A stretch of DNA of 52,164 bases, from NCBI RefSeq assembly GCF_000186865.1, contig NW_008705563.1:1396838-1449001 (forward strand). Reading direction: 5' to 3'. Position numbers and translations under genes: made by a program. The first letter of the stretch is position 1; each line of letters begins with the position of its first letter. This DNA is from Aureococcus anophagefferens (taxonomy: Eukaryota > Sar > Pelagophyceae > Pelagomonadales > Pelagomonadaceae). The notes beneath the pieces were generated by a model, which was not told the DNA's origin, searched no databases, and saw only the letters and a list, made by a program, of their open reading frames with translations. This document shows, in pieces, positions 47,272-52,164 of the stretch.

Positions 47272-47943
47272 CTAGGACGTCGTTAGCCGCCCCGAGGAGC
47301 TCGCCTGGCGCGTCTGCTGCATGCGCTCCGTCGCCCACGCGCGCGCCTTGCCGTCCGCGTACTCGCCGAGCGCCGCGACGTCGATGCAGCCCGTGCCGTC
47401 GACGTCGAGCGTCTTGACCAGCTTGGCGATCTCGTCGTCGGAGATGTCCGCGGGCTTCAGCCGCAGGTCGCGGCGGATCATGCGATGGAGCTCCGCGAGC
47501 TCGAAGCCCTTGCCGTTGCGGTCGAAGATCTTGAAGAGCTCGTGGCCCTTGGGCTCGCGCTTCCAGACCCGGCGCAGGGACGCGGCGCGCGCGGCGAGGG
47601 CCGGCTCGAGCTTCGCGTCGCCCTTGCGCAGCGCCTCCGCGACGGCCGCGTCCTGCCGCTTCTCGCGTAACCGCTTCGCGCGCGCGGCCTCGGCCTCCTT
47701 CTTGTAGGCCAGCGCGACGACGTCCTCCTGCGACAGCTGCTGCTTCTTGCCCCGGGCGTTCGGCCGCGCGGCCTTCTTCGGCGACGCGGCGGCCTTGTGC
47801 GCCGCGTCGTCGTCGGCGGCGGCGGCGCCGTCGTCGCCGCCGAGGGCCGCGAGCATCTCCCGCAGCTCGCTCTCCAGGATGTCCTCGTTCGCCGCGAGGC
47901 GGTTCGCCACGGGGATGAGCTTCGACAGTTGGTGCGCGTCCAT
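47272..47943 (-). CDS. EF-hand protein with charged helical N-terminus
   Basis: 223 aa. After a short helix (LSKLIPVANRLAANEDILESE), an Ala/Asp/Lys linker and a basic helix (EAEAARAKRLREKRQ), two EF-hand-like segments are visible: FDRNGKGFELAELHRMI (about 150) and LDVDGTGCIDVAALGEY (about 184). The second has D-D-T/G-C-D spacing near a canonical 12-residue calcium loop; the first lacks an acidic residue in one place and may be weak. Probably a calcium-responsive regulator. The stop is 56 bp from the convergent TPMT stop. Confidence 0.78.
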   Translation of the reverse strand: MDAHQLSKLIPVANRLAANEDILESELREMLAALGGDDGAAAADDDAAHKAAASPKKAARPNARGKKQQLSQEDVVALAYKKEAEAARAKRLREKRQDAAVAEALRKGDAKLEPALAARAASLRRVWKREPKGHELFKIFDRNGKGFELAELHRMIRRDLRLKPADISDDEIAKLVKTLDVDGTGCIDVAALGEYADGKARAWATERMQQTRQASSSGRLTTS

Positions 47944-48039
47944 GGCGGTCCCGGACGCGCGCGGCGCTGCCCAGCCCCGCGGGTGTTTCGTGCAACGAAA
48001 TAAAGTGTCCGTGTCGTTGACGCTCGTGGCTCCTCACTC

Positions 48040-48276
48040 GTGCTCCTCCTCGCGCCGCAGAACGACCGCTGGCCCGAGGTCGAGACCACGCTCCACGCCG
48101 CCGGCTACCGGCTCTACCCGCTGACGCCCGTCGACGCGGGCTTCGGCGCGGGCGACGCGCCGCCCGCGCGGCGCGACTTCGCGGTCGACGGGCCGCGCGT
48201 CCCGGAGATGGCGGGCGCCGTCGCGGACGTCGACGTGGTCGCGGTCCACCGCGACCTCCTATTCATTGCCCCCTAG
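48040..48276 (+). pseudogene. C-terminal fragment of an FkbM-type methyltransferase
   Basis: 78 codons without an ATG, starting at a GTG after a pyrimidine-rich CGCCGCAG. AGYRLYPLTPVDAGF and DVDVVAVHRDLLFIAP match in order the end of the intact convergent FkbM gene (LGYTLYPLAPHDRSL, MLDVLCVHRDLAAP). The AdoMet-binding domain is missing. It is either a truncated duplicate or the last exon of a gene whose earlier exons I cannot see. Its TAG stop overlaps the TAG of the intact copy (48273-48276, CTAG read on both strands). Confidence 0.65.
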
Positions 48277-49634
48277 CGGCCCTTAGCGCGGCCCCAGTCG
48301 CGCGCGAGCGCCGCGCCGGCGCCGGGGGCCGCGAGGTCGCGGTGGACGCAGAGGACGTCGAGCATTGTCGCCCAGAGCCGGTCGTCCATGGGCGCGAGCG
48401 GCGACCCGCCCGCGCGCCGGAGGGGCAGGCCCTCCCCCAGGACGTCGTGCGCGCGGTAGCCGTAGGGCGGCGGCCGCAGGCTCCGGTCGTGCGGCGCGAG
48501 CGGGTACAACGTGTACCCGAGCGCGCCGAGGTCCGCGGCGAGGTCCGCGGCGGCGCCGTCGTCGTAGTGGAAGGGGAGCCACTCCAGGATCACGACCAGC
48601 GGCGGCGCCTCCTCGAGGAGTTTTCGCGCGCCGCGGAGCGTCGCGGGCTCGGAGCCCTCGTTGTCGATCTTGAGCAGGATCGCGCGCTCGCGCGGCACGA
48701 AGCCCGCGGCCCGCTCGGCGTCGAGCGTCGTCACGTTCAGGCACACGCCGTCCGAAGCGTCGCCGGCGAGGACGCGCTGGGACGCGACGACCCTGTCGCG
48801 GAAGACGCCGTCGCCCGCGTGCGAGGCCGTCGAGCGGAGGTCCGCGGCCGCCGCGCACCGCGCGCCGGCGCCGTCGCTCGTCGCGAAGGGCCGCAGCGTC
48901 ACGCCGGTGACGCAGTTCGCGGCCGCGTTGAACGCGGCCGTCGCGAGCGTGTCCGGGAAGGGCTCGTACGCGACGACGGAGTGGCCGAACGACGCGGCGA
49001 GGACGGCCTCCTGGCCGACGTTCGCGCCGACGTCGAGCACCAAACCCGGCGGCCCGCCGTGCCGCGCCCAGTCGCCCAGGAAACGCGCGAGCCACCAGCT
49101 CACGGAGTTGCACATGTTCCACGGCCCGGCGTCCTCCTCGAACCAGAAAGTGTCGCCGGCGTTGTAGTGGAAGAACAGCTGGCGCGGAAACGCGCACTGC
49201 GCGTGCGGCGAGAACAGCGGCCGGTAGGCCCCCGTCCGCTCGCCCGGGTTTTCTGCGAACGCGGTCAGGAAGGGCACGCACCCGTCCGCGAACGGCCCGA
49301 CGGAGCCGCGCGCCGCGGGCGCGTCGACGCGGCCGCCCGTCCACTGGGCCCACGCGCAGTCGAAGAAGGAGGTCCGCATCCCCTCGAGGAGCTCGGCCGC
49401 GAGCCGCGGCTCCTCCGCGAGATATCTCTCCTCGAAGTCGGCGACGAGCGCGTCGACGCCCGTCGCGTTCGTCAGGTCGACGCCGTGGGTCGCCACGGTG
49501 CCGTCGCGACGCGTCAGGTAGACCTCCATCGGGCAGACCTCGACCAGTGACTCGATCGCGTACTGGTTCCAGTACTCGCTGCCGATCGCCAACGCCACCA
49601 TCGCGGGCCCGAGCGCGTAGCGCGCGCTGCCCAT
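48273..49634 (-). CDS. FkbM-family methyltransferase
   Basis: 453 aa. The N-terminus is mildly hydrophobic (ALGPAMVALAIGS) and may be a signal or anchor. Residues about 95-185 have Cys/Trp-rich conserved-looking segments (FFDCAWAQWTGG, CAFPRQLFFHYN). The methyltransferase core starts at about 193: LVLDVGANVGQEAVLAASFG (AdoMet motif I), VVAYEPFPDTL (acidic ribose ligand), ILLKIDNEGSEPATLRGA (the FkbM K.D.EG.E motif) and VVILEWLPFHYDD. The C-terminus (LGYTLYPLAPHDRSL ... LCVHRDL) is the part duplicated in the convergent fragment. FkbM enzymes O-methylate sugars, polyketides or lipids; the substrate is unknown. Confidence 0.87.
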   Translation of the reverse strand: MGSARYALGPAMVALAIGSEYWNQYAIESLVEVCPMEVYLTRRDGTVATHGVDLTNATGVDALVADFEERYLAEEPRLAAELLEGMRTSFFDCAWAQWTGGRVDAPAARGSVGPFADGCVPFLTAFAENPGERTGAYRPLFSPHAQCAFPRQLFFHYNAGDTFWFEEDAGPWNMCNSVSWWLARFLGDWARHGGPPGLVLDVGANVGQEAVLAASFGHSVVAYEPFPDTLATAAFNAAANCVTGVTLRPFATSDGAGARCAAAADLRSTASHAGDGVFRDRVVASQRVLAGDASDGVCLNVTTLDAERAAGFVPRERAILLKIDNEGSEPATLRGARKLLEEAPPLVVILEWLPFHYDDGAAADLAADLGALGYTLYPLAPHDRSLRPPPYGYRAHDVLGEGLPLRRAGGSPLAPMDDRLWATMLDVLCVHRDLAAPGAGAALARDWGRAKGR

Positions 49635-49919
49635 CGTGCTTGTACAGAGTACTAGCAGGTGTGCACCGAGCCGGAAGTGTCGTGATCTTGTCGTGTAGAT
49701 GAATTTGAGGCTACAGCTGCAGGCATGGCTTGATTCCGCTCAGGCTACCCCAGTCGAGCTATACTCTGGCGCCGACGCAACAACACATCTTGACCGCCGG
49801 CGCCGCCGTGCTTGGCGTCTGCGCCTTCCCGCAGCTGTCGGCGTGCATCGCAATCACGCTCGCAGCCTTTTGGCTCGAGTCGAAGCTGCGCGGGCGTCCA
49901 CGGGGTGCGGTCGACAAGC

Positions 49920-50804
49920 ATGGGCCGCAGTCGGGCGGCTGAGCTGCTCCTCCTGCTCGCGACCACGACCAGCGCTTTATACACGGGCGCCGGCTTCCGC
50001 GTCGTGCGCTGCTTCCCGGAGCTGAGCCGCCGCGCCGCGGACGCCGCCGTCGCCGCCGGCCGCGTGCGGGTCAACGGCGAAACGGCGAAGCCGTCGCTGC
50101 GCCTGCGCAGCGGCGACACACTCGCGCTCGACGGCAAGAAACGGGACTGGGAGGCCCTCGCCGCGAAGCTCGAGGGCGGCGGCGGCCTCGAGTACTACGC
50201 GTACCACAAACCGGAGGGCGTGGCGTGCACGACGGACGCGAACGACCGGCGGTCCCTGCGGCGCGCGCCCGCGCTCAAGAAGCTCTTCGCCGGCGGCAAG
50301 CGCATCTTCCCCGCGGGCCGCCTCGACGTCGACTCCTGCGGGCTCGTGGTGCTGACGAACGACGGCGCCGCCGCGGACGCGGCGCTGCAGCCGTCGTCGA
50401 AGTTGGCGAAGGTCTACGAGGTCGAGCTCGACCGCCGCGCCGCCGACGACGACGTCGCCGCGCTCGCGGCGGGCGTCGAGATCGCGACGCCGCTCCAGCG
50501 CGGCTCGAAGGCCGAGAAGACGGGAAAAACGCTGCCCTGCGACGTCGCGCGCGGCGACGGCCGCGGGCTCGTGATCACGCTCGCCGAGGGCCGCAACCGC
50601 CAGCTGCGGCGCATGGCCGAGGCGCTCGGCTACGAGGTCACAGGCCTGCGGCGCGTCGCCTTCGGGCCCGTGTCGCTCGGCGACCTCCGTCCGGGGACGC
50701 TGCGGCCGCTCGCGGCGGCCGAGGTCGACGCGCTCCTCGCGCACAAGGACAAGGTCGCCAAGGCCAAGCGCGGCGGCGGACAGCGGAGGCGGCCGCGGAC
50801 GTAA
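49920..50804 (+). CDS. RsuA/RluB-type pseudouridine synthase, probably organellar
   Basis: 294 aa from ATG 49920. The start MGRSRAAELLLLLATTTSAL followed by YTGAGFRV looks like a signal peptide plus short transit sequence (possibly plastid through the secretory route). An S4 RNA-binding domain is at about 30-75 (RVVRCFPELSRRAADAAVAA, RVRVNGETAKPSLRLRSGDTL). The catalytic domain has YYAYHKPEGVACTT, FPAGRLDVDSCGLVVLTNDG with the catalytic Asp in GRLD (about 137), and EGRNRQLRRMAEALGYEVTGLRRVAFGPVSLG. It converts a specific rRNA uridine to pseudouridine in a bacterial-type ribosome. A longer start at 49812 gives a Ser/Arg leader and is less likely. Confidence 0.9.
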   Translation: MGRSRAAELLLLLATTTSALYTGAGFRVVRCFPELSRRAADAAVAAGRVRVNGETAKPSLRLRSGDTLALDGKKRDWEALAAKLEGGGGLEYYAYHKPEGVACTTDANDRRSLRRAPALKKLFAGGKRIFPAGRLDVDSCGLVVLTNDGAAADAALQPSSKLAKVYEVELDRRAADDDVAALAAGVEIATPLQRGSKAEKTGKTLPCDVARGDGRGLVITLAEGRNRQLRRMAEALGYEVTGLRRVAFGPVSLGDLRPGTLRPLAAAEVDALLAHKDKVAKAKRGGGQRRRPRT

Positions 50805-50891
50805 ATATTGACACGTTCCATGTTTTTAGTGTTCACAAGCTAGCCATCATGCAGTTCACAGGCGGCGACTGCGCATGCTGCGGTTGTAAAT

Positions 50892-50942
50892 ACCCCCGGC
50901 TTGGGGGTTCAATAGTCCGGGCACGAGCGGGATCTCGCTCGT
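50892..50942. other. two tandem hairpins in a convergent 3' region
   Basis: ACCCCC-GGCTT-GGGGGT (50892-50908) and ACGAGCG-GGATCT-CGCTCGT (50923-50942) are perfect stems 14 bp apart, between the convergent stops of the pseudouridine synthase (50804) and the kinase (50998). Possibly 3'-end structure or a small RNA; no known family recognised. Confidence 0.5.
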
Positions 50943-50997
50943 CGACCTCGCGTAGATGCGGTGATCCTCGCGGAGTAATCAGCACGAATAATGCTAC

Positions 50998-52146
50998 TCA
51001 TTCCTTGTTCTTGCCCGTGGCCCTGAGTTCCAGCGTGCGAAGGGCGTGGAGGGCGTCGAGGACCTCGGAGAAGGACGGCCGCGCGCCGGCGTCACGACGC
51101 GTCATGTTGGCGATGAGTGCGCGAAGCCCGTCAGCGACGACGAGGTGGCCGTCTTCCCTCGCGAGCTGCTCGATGAAGGGCAGGGCCCATTTATGTGCCG
51201 CGACGTCGAAGACGTGCGTCGCCGACGACAGCGGGACGCATGCGCGATCGGCGCACCGGCCCTTGGACTCGGGCGCGCCGCGAGAGCCGTCGGGCCGGCC
51301 GTTCGGGCTGGACGAGCCGCAGCAGCAGTGGGATTTCTTCGTATGTGGGCAGGCGGCATCGCCAACGCAGGCCCGGGGGGCGGTCTCGATGACGTGGCTG
51401 CTGTTCTGGTAGAGCGGCGCGAGCTCGCCACTTCGCCCGAGAAGTTTCGGTCCGTCGACGAGCGCGATCCTCCGGACCCCGCGGCGCCCGAGCTGCGAAC
51501 CGTCGGCGTAGACGAACTGGTGCGGCACAAAATCGTCGAGGAAGAAGCCACCGACCTGGCTAAAGCTGTGGAAGCACTCGACGAAGGCCTTTGCCGTCGC
51601 GAGCGGCTTCGAGCGGACGAAGGCCTTGTAGCGCTCGTCGGCGTACCTCTCCGGCCGGAAGTGCTCGCTCGGTATGAAGAACTTCATCGGCTCTCCGGCG
51701 TCTTCGACCACGTAGGTGAGGCCTCTGCGCCCGCGCGTCGCCCACGCGCCCCAGAGGACGGGAATGCCCGGCCGGCCCCGGAGGTACTCGAGCCAGACGA
51801 GCTCCGAGACGAGTTCGCTCGCATGCTTCTCGATCGCCGACGTGTTGACGAAGCGCGCGGTCTTCACGACAACGTCCATGGTCGCGGACCGCTCGTCGAC
51901 CAACGCGGCGCATTTCTCGCCGCACTCGTTGATCTTGCCGCGACGGACGACCTTGGCCGTCCCCTCGAAGAGGAGCGTCGGGTGCTTCTCCAGGTCGTCG
52001 GCGGCGGTGACCGGCCACCACGGAGGCACGTCTCCCTCGAAACTGGCCCACCGATGCACCGCCGTCGCCCGGGCCACCGGATCCAAGTCCGCGTGCGCGA
52101 GGTGCGCGCCCTCGATCGCCCACGCCCACCACCACCATCGCAGCAT
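50998..52146 (-). CDS. secreted FAM69/DIPK-like kinase domain protein
   Basis: 382 aa from ATG 52146, 18 bp from the right edge (the frame stays open upstream, so a farther start is possible). The first 20 residues (MLRWWWWAWAIEGAHLAHAD) are a hydrophobic, Trp-rich signal-like segment. The kinase fold shows VVVKTARF with the ATP-site Lys (K95), ELVSELVWLEYLRGRPGIPVL as the Glu helix and hinge, LDDFVPHQFVYADGS in place of the HRD loop, and IALVDGPKLL with the metal-binding Asp (DFG-like). A Cys-rich insert (CVGDAACPHTKKSHCCCG) and RCADRACVPL resemble the disulfide-rich FAM69 group of secretory-pathway kinases. The end (MTRRDAGARPSFSEVLDALH) is the usual kinase C-lobe Arg region. Confidence 0.75.
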   Translation of the reverse strand: MLRWWWWAWAIEGAHLAHADLDPVARATAVHRWASFEGDVPPWWPVTAADDLEKHPTLLFEGTAKVVRRGKINECGEKCAALVDERSATMDVVVKTARFVNTSAIEKHASELVSELVWLEYLRGRPGIPVLWGAWATRGRRGLTYVVEDAGEPMKFFIPSEHFRPERYADERYKAFVRSKPLATAKAFVECFHSFSQVGGFFLDDFVPHQFVYADGSQLGRRGVRRIALVDGPKLLGRSGELAPLYQNSSHVIETAPRACVGDAACPHTKKSHCCCGSSSPNGRPDGSRGAPESKGRCADRACVPLSSATHVFDVAAHKWALPFIEQLAREDGHLVVADGLRALIANMTRRDAGARPSFSEVLDALHALRTLELRATGKNKE

Positions 52147-52164
52147 TCTCCTTGCCGTGGTTGA

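Noticed and set aside
50880..50960. Possible tRNA around GGGGGTTCAATAGTCC
   Set aside because: The T-loop has an extra base and there is no acceptor, D or anticodon stem.
50805..50997. SECIS-like element
   Set aside because: The hairpins lack the paired GA/TGA quartet and the neighbouring genes have no in-frame TGA needing recoding.
1..52164. CRISPR array, bacterial operons, plasmid or phage signals
   Set aside because: No spaced identical repeats of that type and all informative genes are eukaryotic.

Overview
The window is nuclear DNA of a eukaryotic alga, most likely a pelagophyte stramenopile close to Aureococcus (inference). The evidence is very high GC, dense and mostly intronless genes, eukaryote-only proteins (ISY1, an RNF216-like RBR ligase, a proteasome beta3 subunit, myosin, an ABCB transporter, an SR-type cyclophilin, a SMYD-like SET protein), a tRNA with a nuclear-type intron, and above all transposon-like introner elements of the kind known from Aureococcus and Micromonas. 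There is no bacterial-style operon or ribosome-binding-site organisation.

Layout. 1-8.4 kb: partial unknown gene (-), RNF216-like RBR ligase (+), ABC1-type kinase (-), full ABCB transporter (-) split by one introner. 8.5-13.5 kb: secreted glycosyltransferase-like protein (+), GH54 arabinofuranosidase (-), ISY1 (+), ARM-repeat protein (-), small ORF (+). 13.5-21.5 kb: SR cyclophilin (-), unknown protein (+), ankyrin protein (+), SET/MYND protein (-), double-DUF305 surface protein (+), propeller-like secreted protein (-). 21.5-31 kb: GT2 glycosyltransferase (+), a convergent protein with a similar SH3-like domain plus a zinc cluster (-), then a six-exon DEP/C2/TM/PH gene (+) in which all five introns are introners. 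31-38 kb: a low-GC SGNH-like secreted protein (-), a methyltransferase-DUF6816 fusion (-), ankyrin protein (+), secreted unknown (-), proteasome beta3-like subunit with a signal peptide (+). 38-52.2 kb: ankyrin/SAM/coiled-coil protein (-), myosin-Tubby fusion (+), tRNA-Val (-), TPMT-family methyltransferase (+), EF-hand protein (-), an FkbM fragment (+) facing an intact FkbM methyltransferase (-), RsuA-type pseudouridine synthase (+) and a FAM69-like kinase (-).

The standout signal is the introners. Four copies of family A (192 bp) and two of family B (203 bp) each carry terminal inverted repeats, are flanked by 8-bp target-site duplications, and sit in the sense orientation. In every case the first base pair of the upstream duplication gives the donor (GT three times, GC three times) and the element's last bases give the AG acceptor. 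Removing duplication copy 1 plus the element restores the reading frame: the five-introner gene sums to 3711 nt (1237 codons). The ends vary between copies but stay complementary within a copy.

Genes alternate strand almost one by one (24 of 29 adjacent pairs), with convergent stop codons often only 4-60 bp apart.
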